From: Siphonodentalium dalli | Taxonomy: Eukaryota > Mollusca > Scaphopoda > Gadilida > Siphonodentaliidae | Length of the DNA stretch: 64,000 bases | Direction of reading: 5' to 3' | NCBI GenBank assembly: GCA_032622095.1 | Contig: CP136066.1 | Coordinates: 43,599,835-43,663,834 of the forward strand | Shown: in pieces, positions 34,055 through 45,045 of the stretch | Numbering within the stretch: the first letter of the stretch is position 1 | Layout of the letters: every line of letters begins with the position of its first letter | Notes under the pieces: generated by a model | Database searches by the model: none | Told to the model about the DNA's origin: nothing | What the model saw: the letters and a program-made list of their open reading frames with translations, nothing else | Translations under genes and position numbers: made by a program

Positions 34055-34202
34055 CTATATATAAACGCTTGTTTGATGGATTATAAAGTACATGAGCTGT
34101 GTACATTCAATGCACATTAAAAATCAGTAATTATTAAACGCTCATATTTATAACTAAAATGCACGATGAAAATATGTATCGATTGTGCCCAAATTTGGAA
34201 CA

Positions 34203-35607
34203 GTAAACACACATCAACCATTCAATAGATGTTTATAAAACGCACATCAACCATTCAATAGATGTTTATAAAACGCACACCAATCATTCAATATAGATGT
34301 TTATAAAACGCACATCAACCATTCAATATAGATGTTTATAAAACGCACATCAACCATTCAATATATATGTCTATTAAAACGCACATCAACCATTCAATAT
34401 AGATGTTTATAAAACGCACATCAACCATTCAATATAGATGTTTATAAAACGCACATCAACCATTCAATATAGATGTTTATAAAACGCACATCAACCATTC
34501 AATATAGATGTTTATAAAACGCACATCAACCATTCAATATAGATGTTTATAAAACGCACATCAACCATTCAATATAGATGTTTATAAAACGCACATCAAC
34601 CATTCAATATAGATGTTTATTAAACGCACATCAACCATTCAATATAGATGTTTATAAAACGCACATCAACCATTCAATATAGATGTTTATAAAACGCACA
34701 TCAACCATTCAATAGATGTTTATAAAATGCACATCAACCATTCAATATAGATGTTTATAAAACGTACATCAGCCATTCAATATAGATGTTTATAAAACGT
34801 ACATCAACCATTCAATATAGATGTTTATAAAACGTACATCAACCATTCAATATAGATGTTTATAAAACGCACATCAACCATTCAATATAGATGTTTATAA
34901 AACGCACATCAACCATTCAATATAGATGTTTATAAAACGCACATCAACCATTCAATATAGATGTTTATAAAACGCACATCAACCATTCAATATATGTTTA
35001 TAAAACGCACATCAACCATTCAATATAGATGTTTATAAAACGCACATCAACCATTCAATATAGATGTTTATAAAACGCACATTAACCATTCAATATAGAT
35101 ATTTATAAAACGTACATCAACCATTCAATATAGATGTTTATAAAACGTACATCAACCATTCAATATAGATGTTTATAAAACGTACATCAACCATTCAATA
35201 TAGATGTTTATAAAACGCACATCAACCATTCAATATAGATGTTTATAAAACGCACATCAACCATTCAATATAGATGTTTATAAAACGCACACCAACCATT
35301 CAATATATGTTTATAAAACGCACATCAACCATTCAATATAGATGTTTATAAAACGCACATCAACCATTCAATATAGATGTTTATAAAACGCACATCAACC
35401 ATTCAATATAGATATTTATAAAACGTACATCAACCATTCAATATAGATGTTTATAAAACGTACATCAACCATTCAATATAGATGTTTATAAAACGTACAT
35501 CAACCATTCAATATAGATGTTTATAAAACGCACATCAACCATTCAATATAGATGTTTATAAAACGCACATCAACCATTCAATATAGATGTTTATAAAACG
35601 CACATAA
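34203..35607 (+). repeat. 35-bp satellite, about 40 copies, with higher-order structure
   Basis: The unit is cacatcaaccattcaata + tagatgtttataaaacg. Variants include 33 bp units (…aatatatgttt…), cgtaca for cgcaca, and gatattt for gatgttt. The variant order repeats at a 313 bp period (nine monomers, one 2 bp short): the 33 bp unit at 34988 and 35301, and gatattt at 35098 and 35411. Confidence 0.97.
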
Positions 35608-37705
35608 TACTTTTCACTCGTGAGGTCAATTACTCGTGCAACAAATGTCAAGCTCGTTAACGCCATGAATTCAAATTAGAAGCTATAAGAAAGTCTGAAG
35701 CGACGGGTTCGAGATTGCATTGGTGACGTACATGTAGGGTTCCTGGTCCTGAACAGTGTAACGTTGAAGAAATATTACAGAACATTGTGGCTGATAAAAC
35801 AGCGATTCTCACCTAAGTTTGAATGACATCTCTGCGATATGTGTTTTATATACTGATCAGCTGAACATTTATTGAATGTCGAAGCGTTTAAGTTTGATTA
35901 AACAGTAAAATATTGACTTCATCACGAAATTTTTATGAAACCTGTGTTTGTTTCATTTTAAAGACATATTATGGACTTGTCCTGGTGCTGGGGGATGTAG
36001 CATTCTAATAACATCGCCGAAAATATCAAGCAATCGACCGTATCATCCAATGAAAACATTGTCTGAACTACGCTCAATTGTAAATGTTTACTTCTCGATT
36101 CGGGACGCAACTATCTGCGATAAACTAACGAAAATAATTTCGCCACCGAGAATCATTATATCTAATTAATATATAAGAAAAATAACTACTTTGTGCAAGA
36201 TTATTCTTCATGTTTTATTTTAAGCATGGTTACCATTAGTGTGGTGTGACAAATAAATCAATATATCACAGATGTGATGAATTGGTTCGGGCATGGTTGA
36301 TCTGGGAGATGTTTTAAATCCAGGAGTCGGCACACGTTTCAGATCAACCATTTATCAGTTTACTTGTGTTTTATATCTTACCATTCTCATGAAAGGGATA
36401 CTGTACTCAAATGTTGTTGTTGTTGTTGGTTTCTATATTATCTGATTCGAAGAATGAGGTAGCAATATTTCTATAAACTATCAACCTGGCGTTTACAGAA
36501 TACATCTTCGACTCAAATTACTTATTTTTCTATATATTGTCGATATTATATAGTTGCTATTACCGGGACGTTAATGAAAATGGCGTCAGTGCCCATTAAC
36601 GCTGGTTTGAATACCATTACTCGAATATATATTTCTTGTACATCTATGGACATGTGCATTACCATGCACAATATTCCCTTTTTTTACAATTCAGGAATGA
36701 CCAGCGTCCATATATTTCGAGGATCTTTCAAATCATTGATGTCCAAAAAAACTAAAGGCACGGGCGGTGTTCGTTGCAGAAATAATCATATTTGTTCAAA
36801 TTGCCATCAACAGAAGGAATATTAAAATATATATAGTTTTGTTCATATGCCAAACATAATCAGCGCGTAAATAGTATATTTTCGTCAAGACGTATATACG
36901 ATGGTGTACGTAAACAAGTGCCTGCTCGTGTTACAGAAGTTTTGCTTCTGTGTACATAACACAGCGCAATTATATTGGTTAATCACACACAAATGATATA
37001 AATGCTCTATATTATTTCCATATCAGGAAAACAGTAACATATTAACGCTCTTTATGTTTACCATGTCCGGATCTAAACAAAAGCCAGGTTCTGTAACGTG
37101 TTTTGTTTGTTTACATAACAAATGAAAAACATTTGACAATAACATACTGTTTATGCCATATTTCTGATTGGTATAAGAACAAGGTCTGTCTATATTTTAC
37201 TACTATTTCTGTTTATGGCGATTTTTGACGGAGGTGAATATTTTAACAACGCCGCCAACGCCGCCCGTATCTTTAAGGACCAATATATATTCCAACAATA
37301 TAGAAATTGCACTTGTCGATTGCGGCTTGTAAGCTTGTAGGCATTTTCAGATCATGTCCAATCATCAAGTACATTGTCCATCCTCATTTTTTGGAGATAC
37401 GACAGAGTTAGTTATAGTATAACGGATTATGATTGTTGACTCTTAAAATTTATAACCAGCTATAACTAAACTAATGATTGTTGATTGTTGACTCTTCGAA
37501 TTTATAAACAGCAAAAACTAAACCAAGTTCTGTAAATTTCAGCATATACCGAGATATCCAGTATACAAATACACACTATTACACTGCCAATGTGATTTTC
37601 GAAATCAATATAACCAGATGCGTTCTTCTGTATTCATTGGCGCTACGACATGTTCTCCTCTATATACCATACAAGCCACAAGTTACAAGTGGAACCTCCA
37701 TACTA
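35608..37705. other. Non-coding, with one dispersed repeat copy
   Basis: 35985-36190 matches the interior of the MITE at 42055-42644 (acatcgccgaaaat, tctgaactacgctcaattgt, ctcgattcgggacgca, tctgcgataaactaa). The remainder has no recognised gene; ORFs at 36574-36825 and 37618-37839 are not convincing. Confidence 0.5.
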
Positions 37706-39550
37706 ATGTCCAAGAGAGCTGCAGCGTAATATATATCTCTCTGTTGCATTACACTTCACCATGTCCAAGAGAGCTGCAGCGTAATATATATCTCTCTGTT
37801 GCATTACACTTCACCATGTCCAAGAGAGCTGCAGCGTAATATATATCTCTCTGTTGCATTACACTTCACCATGTCCAAGAGAGCTGCAGCGTAATATATA
37901 TCTCTCTGTTGCATTACACTTCACCATGTCCAAGAGAGCTGCAACGTAATATATATATATTTCTGTTGTATTACATTTCACCATGTCCAAGAGAGCTGCA
38001 GCGTAATATATATCTCTCTGTTGCATTACACTTCACCATGTCCAAGAGAGCTGCAACGTAATATATATCTCTCTGTTGCATTACACTTCACCATGTCCAA
38101 GAGAGCTGCAACGTAATATATATATATATATATCTCTGTTGCATTACACTTCAACATGTCCAAGGGAGCTGCAACGTAATATATATATCTCTCTGTTGCA
38201 TTACACTTCACCATGTCCAAGAGAGCTGCAACGTAATATATATCTCTCTGTTGCATTACACTTCAACATGTCCAAGGGAGCTGCAACGTAATATATATAT
38301 CTCTCTGTTGCATTACACTTCACCATGTCCAAGAGAGCTGCAACGTAATATATATCTCTCTGTTGCATTACACTTCACCATGTCCAAGAGAGCTGCAGCG
38401 TAATATATATATCTCTGTTGCATTACACTTCACCATGTCCAAGAGAGCTGCAACGTAATATATATATCTCTGTTGCATTACACTTCACCATGTCCAAGAG
38501 AGCTGCAACGTAATATATATATCTCTGTTGCATTACACTGCACAATGTCCAAGAGAGCTGCAGCGTAATATATATCTCTTTGTTGCATTACACTGCACCA
38601 TGTCCAAGAGAGCTGCAGCGTAATATATATCTCTCTGTTGCATTACACTTCACCATGTCCAAGAGAGCTGCAGCGTAATATGTATCTCTCTGTTGCATTA
38701 CACTGCACCATGTCCAAGAGAGCTGCAGCGTAATATATATCTCTTTGTTGCATTACACTGCACCATGTCCAAGAGAGCTGCAGCGTAATATATATCTCTC
38801 TGTTGCATTACACTTCACCATGTCCAAGAGAGCTGCAGCGTAATATGTATCTCTCTGTTGCATTACACTTCACCATGTCCAAGAGAGCTGCAACGTAATA
38901 TATATATCTCTGTTGCATTACACTTCACCATGTCCAAGAGAGCTGCAACGTAATATATATCTCTCTGTTGTATTACATGTCACCATGTCCAAGAGAGCTG
39001 CAGCGTAATATATATCTCTCTGTTGCATTACACTTCACCATGTCCAAGAGAGCTGCAACGTAATATATATATCTCTGTTGCATTACACTTCACCATGTCC
39101 AAGAGAGCTGCAACGTAATATATATATATATATATATATCTCTGTTGCATTACACTTCAACATGTCCAAGAGAGCTGCAACGTAATATATATATCTCTCT
39201 GTTGCATTACACTTCACCATGTCCAAGAGAGCTGCAACGTAATATATATCTCTCTGTTGCATTACACTTCACCGTGTCCAAGAGAGCTGCAGCGTAATAT
39301 ATATATCTCTGTTGCATTACACTTCACCATGTCCAAGAGAGCTGCAACGTAATATATATATCTCTGTTGCATTACACTTCACCATGTCCAAGAGAGCTGC
39401 AACGTAATATATATATCTCTGTTGCATTACACTTCACCATGTCCAAGAGAGCTGCAACGTAAAATATATATCTCTGTTGCATTACACTTCACCATGTCCA
39501 AGAGAGCTGCAACGTAATATATATATATCTTTGTTGCATTACACTTCACC
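37706..39550 (+). repeat. 55-bp satellite, about 33 copies, running into the sulfotransferase stop codon
   Basis: The unit is atgtccaagagagctgcagc + gtaatatatatctctctg + ttgcattacacttcacc, with a variable (at) tract (53-75 bp). The main variants are gcaacg for gcagcg and aacatgtccaaggg. The latter recurs at about 38152 and 38266, a dimer period. The right edge at 39550 lies inside the coding sequence on the other strand, supplying its last three codons and stop. Confidence 0.97.
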
Positions 39551-40555
39551 AAAGATGGATGCTGGATGGGTTTCATATGAGAACATTTGAAAATCCTCCT
39601 TGTATAGGTCAGCTATTTGATTTTTCAGTTCTATAGGGACTTCACTGAACGCCGCCTTGAGTGCCTGCTCACGCTGATTTGATCTTTGTGTCGAAGTCAT
39701 CGGATATTCGACTATCGCCTTTTTAATGAAACTAAACACCAACTGGAAGTCAACATTTACCGCTTGACTGAGATCTCTTTCTGGGAAAATGGCGTCCATA
39801 GAAATATATCCGTTATACTGATACACTTTCCACATCCGACGCACAAGAGTTATTTTTGACATACATCTGTTCAGCTTTTCTTCCCAATAATGTCTGAACA
39901 AACCCGTTGTCATAATCCTCATCATAGCCTCGCCTTGACCAGCGTATTTGGAGTATTCGGCGCTCAAGTTAAATTTATCTATTAAATACTTTCTGTCGGT
40001 TTCGAATGTCTCGATCCTTCCAAGGAAAGTCGGGCGGAAATTGCAGAAGTCACACATTAAGGACATGGGTCGCCAATGCCCGTCGAATGTGGCCACCGTC
40101 GAGTGCTTGGTTATCAAATATGAAAGAAATGTTTTAAAGTCCATGTCGTTTCTGCAACCATTTAGCTTAAGATCTTTGAAAATGGGTTCATGTGTTGTCC
40201 AGTAAGCCGGCAGGTAAATTTTATCCAAATATCCCGACAAAAGTCTTGTATACGGATTCCTCGTAAAAGTAAATCGAAACGTTTTGACAGTTTTCCACTG
40301 ATCGCCATTTGCAATTATGCTGGGGTCGCCGTGTATCTGTTTACCTGTGAGATTAAACACATTTCTGTATCCATTTGATTTTCCTCGCTGATCGAGAGCA
40401 ATGATAACGGATTTCCAGAATCCGGACGAAACCTTTGCTATGGGACAGTAAGCAGCGTTCGATACTCTCGAGTACGCTATGGTTAGATTATGCTGATTCT
40501 TGTGACTAGAAGTATTATTACACATGTTGCGCAGCCGATTCGCGACATTGGCAGT
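39539..40555 (-). CDS. Carbohydrate sulfotransferase (HNK-1ST/CHST8-14-like), terminal exon
   Basis: A single open exon of 338 codons. From the first ATG (40525) the 5'-phosphosulfate-binding loop is CPIAKVSSGFWK (27-38) and the 3'-phosphate-binding motif is FTRNPYTRLLSGYLDK (87-102). The family motifs HWRPMSLMCDFC (150-161) and FLGRIE (167-172) follow, and a LYKEDFQMFSYE end. These are the marks of Golgi type II sulfotransferases that move sulfate from PAPS to chondroitin, dermatan, GalNAc or HNK-1 glycans. The usual PKVAxTNW sequence is PIAKVSSGFW here, so the loop is diverged but keeps Lys and Trp. A strong acceptor (tttgctttttatttcag, AG at 40557-40556) starts the exon at 40555, in frame for ten codons before that ATG. 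The cytoplasmic tail and membrane anchor must be on upstream exons not seen. The last codons Gly-Glu-Val-stop lie in the satellite. Confidence 0.88.
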   Translation of the reverse strand, partial: TANVANRLRNMCNNTSSHKNQHNLTIAYSRVSNAAYCPIAKVSSGFWKSVIIALDQRGKSNGYRNVFNLTGKQIHGDPSIIANGDQWKTVKTFRFTFTRNPYTRLLSGYLDKIYLPAYWTTHEPIFKDLKLNGCRNDMDFKTFLSYLITKHSTVATFDGHWRPMSLMCDFCNFRPTFLGRIETFETDRKYLIDKFNLSAEYSKYAGQGEAMMRIMTTGLFRHYWEEKLNRCMSKITLVRRMWKVYQYNGYISMDAIFPERDLSQAVNVDFQLVFSFIKKAIVEYPMTSTQRSNQREQALKAAFSEVPIELKNQIADLYKEDFQMFSYETHPASIFGEV

Positions 40556-40599
40556 CTGAAATAAAAAGCAAAGAACTGCGTTTCAAGTTATTTTAAATA

Positions 40600-41068
40600 T
40601 ATATGTGACCCGCCATATCAAATCCAGTCGTAAGTCGGGATTTTTTTTACCCTGTGTCAATGCATTCTCGTATATATGCGAGTCGACCATAGGTCGCCTC
40701 GCATATATAAGAGAATGCATTGGCCTAACAATTTTTTATCATTTTTTAAAAATAAATGTTTCTTACAATTTTTAAGACATAAAATAAAAAAACATCCATT
40801 ACCCTGCAGGGAGCCCACCCATATATAGAAGCATATAGAAGAGTGTCGTCTGCTCATGTTTGTCTGGGGCTCTGTATGGTTGAAATTATAAAATTGTTAA
40901 AGAATACAAGAAAACATTATTAAAATTGTAAAAAATTGTTAGGCCAATGCATTCTCTTATATATGCGAGGTGACCTATGGTCGACTCGCATATATAAGAG
41001 AATGCATTGGCACAGGGTAAAAAAAAATCCCGACTTACGACTGGATTTGATATGGCGGGTCACATATA
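40600..41068. mobile_element. Long foldback element in the sulfotransferase upstream intron
   Basis: The ends are TATATGTGACCCGCC and GGCGGGTCACATATA. Inverted similarity continues inward for about 140 bp through 'cagtcgtaagtcggga', 'ccctgtg' and the complete hairpin module (gtcaatgcattctc...gagaatgcattggc, 40657-40729, and 40940-41014). A ~210 bp spacer lies between the hairpins. It sits 45 bases upstream of the sulfotransferase acceptor. No ORF of note. Confidence 0.85.
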
Positions 41069-41374
41069 GTCTACACCTCTGAGCCAACACAAAAAAACCC
41101 AGTTAAGAGACACACCATCACTAACTATACCTAGCCATTATATATCTTCCTTATATTATATACACAGTTTACATACTGCCATTACAATTCAATTCAATCA
41201 ATTCAATTTATTAGTATTCTGATCATCAAAATAGATATAACAGAAACATAATTATTGCAAATATCGATGCAAATATAATTTTGTTGCATGGATGCACATT
41301 TGGATATAATATAGTTGTGTATAGCAATAGTGTCTTATATAATTATATTTATATATATTTACATACTACGTGTG

Positions 41375-41790
41375 ATTATCACTAAATCCAGCCTTCTGAT
41401 TGGTCGGCGCCCACGTGGCTAGTTGCAATTATTTCTCGGTGAACGCGCAACAGCTCATAACTGCAGCCTCATAATTACATCGACGCGTCATAGGTTTTGG
41501 AAAGACGAACGCGTAATGTTTTGGGCGCATTTGGACTCGCGCAGGATTGACTTAAATTTCAATATAAAGAGAAATTGTTCCTGTTAACTTTTGCCAAGGG
41601 TGCTATGGGATATTTTGGGCTGGTTTTGTCACGATACACTTTTCGATTTAAATACATTTACAAAAGTGGCTTTTTCGCTAAATGTATATAAATATAAGGA
41701 TTAACTGTCATGTGGACTGTTTTTATGGAGATGTAACCGTGAGGTAAGTGGTCATAACTTGTATGTAAAACACTTCGGCGTTATTGGTTA
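41375..41790 (+). repeat. Dispersed repeat, copy 1 (about 90% like 60690-61115)
   Basis: It shares long near-identical runs with 60690-61115: ctgattggtcggcgcccacg, tggctagttgca, ttatttctcggtgaa, ggaaagacgaacgcgtaatg, acttttgccaagggtgctat, ttttgtcacgatacactttt and tggagatgtaac. Non-coding; the high identity suggests recent mobility. Confidence 0.85.
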
Positions 41791-42054
41791 CGTGTTCGGT
41801 CAATGGATATGGATTTTGAATGGTTTAAGTGATTACTCCTCAAGAGGAATCAGATTGTAGTATTTGTAGCGCTTATCAAATAAGCGCATCTATAGCATAA
41901 ACCATTATATTGGTGTTGTGGTCCTTCTTTATAAAGTTTTGGTACATGTGTAAGCAACAAGTATATTATATCGGTATATTATGACGTACATTGACCCACC
42001 CCATCTCGCGGGAGCAATAAGCGGCTACACTAAACGATAGTCATGTTTGAATAT

Positions 42055-42644
42055 ACCCTATCACTAACTCGCGGCCATTTTGGATCCACCAGGTCCGGTT
42101 CCGTGGTTTTACTTAAATCATGTTATGTACTTGTTCGGGTGTGTAAAACTGATAAGTTAGTATTCATAGCACTATGCCAACTGGAGGAATGTAACATTCT
42201 ACTCACATCGCCGAAAATCTTAAGCTAAACGACCCTACCACTCCATAGAAAACATAGTCTGAACTACGCTCAATTGTAAATATTTACTACTCGATTCGGG
42301 ACGCATCTATCTGCGATAAACTAATGAAAATGATTTCCCCACCGAGAGTCACTGCAATTAATTAATATATAAGACTGACGGTGTGTGTTGTCAATTTGAA
42401 TATAAATTTGTAAAAATTACTGCTTTGAACAAGGTTATTCTCTATTTCTATTCGACCACCCTGCTGTAGTGTTTCATATCACTTTAACTGGAAGTCATGA
42501 ATAATTCAAAAGCTCCATGTATGGAAATGCTACTCCAAAACTTTGACCTATAGTACTGAAACCACGGAACCGGTGATGGATGAATCTATGAAACCACGGA
42601 ACCAGACCTGTTGGATCCAAAATAGCCACCAGTTAGTGATATGG
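42055..42644. mobile_element. MITE with ~55-bp terminal inverted repeats
   Basis: The left end (ctatcactaactcgcggcca...ccggttccgtggttt) is an inverted match to the right end (aaaccacggaaccagacctg...ccagttagtgatatgg). The interior matches 35985-36190. No coding capacity. Confidence 0.75.
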
Positions 42645-42788
42645 CATTTTAAAATGGTATATATTACGACATATGAAGCAGACCATCACTCTCTTGCTAG
42701 GTGGGATAGATAAAACCTGATTCCCTGAAACGACTCACATAAGCCCTCACGCTTAATGTCGAATTCGTTCCATGACGTTATATATTAA

Positions 42789-43256
42789 CCTTTTCAGTGC
42801 CAGGTCCAATTTGTGTATCAACCCATATACCCTGTGCCAATGCATTCTCTTATATATGCGAGTCGACCATAGGTCGCCTCGCATATATAAGAGAATGCAT
42901 TGGCCTAACAATTTTTCATCATGTGTTATTATTTTTTACAATTTTAATAATTGTTTCTTATATTCTTTAACAGACTTATTTTGTAGGTTTATTGCCAGGG
43001 AATCTTATGTTTTTCATGGGCATCAAAATTATTACTATGAATACTTGGTGTTAGTTTTGAGTTATAACATGCCCCTACGGTTTTAACCAGTTTGTTTTTA
43101 AATTCACTATAGCATGCTTAAGCATACCCAAAAAAATATTCAACCCGAAAAACAAAAGAAAATCGAAAAATAATTATTTTTTTTTAAATTTGTTTAGGGC
43201 TGATTTTACAGACCGTAAATTAGGGCCGATGAGATCGGCCCCTGGCACTGAAAGGG
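42789..43256. mobile_element. TTAA-flanked (piggyBac-like) MITE with one hairpin module
   Basis: TTAA at 42785-42788 and 43257-43260. The 16 bp ends CCTTTTCAGTGCCAGG / CCTGGCACTGAAAGGG are inverted with one difference. The hairpin module (gtgccaatgcattctc...gagaatgcattggc) lies at 42835-42904, followed by the same 'cctaacaattttt.atcat' spacer as in 40600-41068. Confidence 0.8.
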
Positions 43257-43417
43257 TTAATTATGATGTAATTTCTATTCTTGTGTTATTCATGGAATAT
43301 ATATACTGTTTAAACCAATTTCTTTTAAAGCGACTCGTAATTTACAGGTCAAAATTTGGAATAAACACCTTTCGCATAATGCACTTCCAGTGATAATAAA
43401 AGTTCAGCTGACCACAG

Positions 43418-43756
43418 TGTCCCCCGAAAACGTGGCAAGTCGATGCCGCTTTGTTGAAGAAATTAAAAAAAATGTTGAAAATGTTTAATAACTCCGTCAA
43501 AAAATAATTTTTCCGTCATCTATATACATGTTGCACATCTTCAATAAATGGGCAACAATATTCTGAAGTTTCAAATCTCTGGGATTAAATCTGTAGGAGG
43601 AGATGTTACACCATCAAGGTACTCAAAAGTGTGACGGACGGACGTACGGACGGACGGCTCAACGGCTCGACGGACGAATGGACGTTAGGACGCACGAACG
43701 GACGGACGGACGGAGCCCGTTTCTATAGTCCCCCAAAAATTTATTTTCGGGGGACA
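43418..43756. repeat. GGAC-rich dispersed repeat with TGTCCCCCGAAAA ends
   Basis: Inverted ends TGTCCCCCGAAAA (43418-43430) and TTTTCGGGGGACA (43744-43756) enclose a (gacg/gga)-rich stretch, 43634-43720. Recognisable as a repeat type common in mollusc genomes. Non-coding. Confidence 0.65.
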
Positions 43757-43989
43757 ATAATTACGAATACATGTACGGTACTACGTCACTAGAATTTATA
43801 TCATTTGTCGTTCTGCCATATCCGTAGTTACGATTACTGTTTCGAGAACCATGCACGAGAGCTTTGCGTGCACCATCGAGCCTACCGTTAACTTTTACCT
43901 GATAATAACATACCAAGTACAACACAATCACGACAAACGGTACCGTATCACCTTACTGCGAGTGGCAAGAAGTTTGAATGGCGCGATTG

Positions 43990-45045
43990 TTACTGTCAAT
44001 TACTGTATGCGGAAAGGTTTTTAGACAGTTCGAACAATTTGCGACTACTATTAGCTATTCGCCATTCTAATAAGTAGTATTTCATGAAAAGGTATAGGGT
44101 GTTTTGTGATTCTTTTTGGTAACATGTTTGTTCGAGCAGTAGAGGGTGTGGCTTAGCTTCCTTTTGTGTTAAGGTTAAGTTTCCATCCATGATAATACCC
44201 AGCAATTTGATGGTTTGTACTTGCATTTGATTCCGATCCCTAACTAATTCCTGTGCCATTCATGTTAAGTGCAAATTTGTCTCCACTTTTCTTCATTGCA
44301 TTTGGGGCGGATCAAGATGAATATACTTTTAGCTGTATTGATTGACAGTTTTTACAACAAAACCACTCAAATACGCGCTTTAATTCGGTAGTTGATGTAT
44401 TTTGTTTTATTGTTTCTTATCGTAGCCAGATGAATATAGGGTGGTATCATCAGCAAATGAAACAAATTCAGTTTGTTCTGTATATTGGGCATATCATAGA
44501 GGAGAAAGTATGGCCTTGACAGTCAACATATTGGTTTCTACCCGTTAGATAACTCTATACCATTCTTTAGAAACTCCTAGAATTCCGTAATGCTCTAGCT
44601 CTTCCAGTAAAATTTCATGACTGATTGTATCAAATGCTTTCGACAAGTCTATGAAAATGTAGAGTCCTTAGTTGGTTTATCGTTATTTTCCGCTATATGA
44701 CCTAGAAGGTGTAACAACGGGTGTATAGCAGTCTGATTCTTGCGTAATCCATATTGCTGTTTATGTAGAATATCATATTTCATAAAGAAAATAAAAAAGG
44801 CATTCTCTGCATTAGTTTATCTAATAACTTTGGGTACAAAATTCTATTGGACCTATAATGTTTTATTTTACTAGGAGACTCCTTTTATGGAGAGCAATTA
44901 CTTTGGAAATGTTCAGCATATCGGGGAATATTCCTAGTTTGAATGATAAATTGAATATGTGCGATAGCGTTCTTGAAGTTTCGGTGATGGTCTGTTTCAT
45001 TAGTTTCGATGTGAGATGCATGTTAAAATCTTACATGTAAACAAT
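43990..45045 (-). pseudogene. Non-LTR (LINE) reverse transcriptase remnant with catalytic region
   Basis: Reading down the minus strand from about 45045, fragments of an RT appear in the right order. First an N-terminal LGIFPDML stretch (about 44945-44920), then QQYGLRKNQTA (about 44765-44735), then [14 protein letters not shown] with the first catalytic Asp (about 44655-44610). FADDTTLYSSG with the paired catalytic Asp follows (about 44460-44425), and the C-terminal KLLGIIMDGNLT (about 44205-44170). Frame changes and stops separate them, so this is a dead copy. The motifs are those of Jockey/CR1-type LINEs. It is not evidently the same family as the 19880-21012 remnant. Confidence 0.8.

Noticed and set aside
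34203-39550. Possible CRISPR-like arrays
   Set aside because: Repeats are contiguous without unique spacers, and the sequence is eukaryotic.
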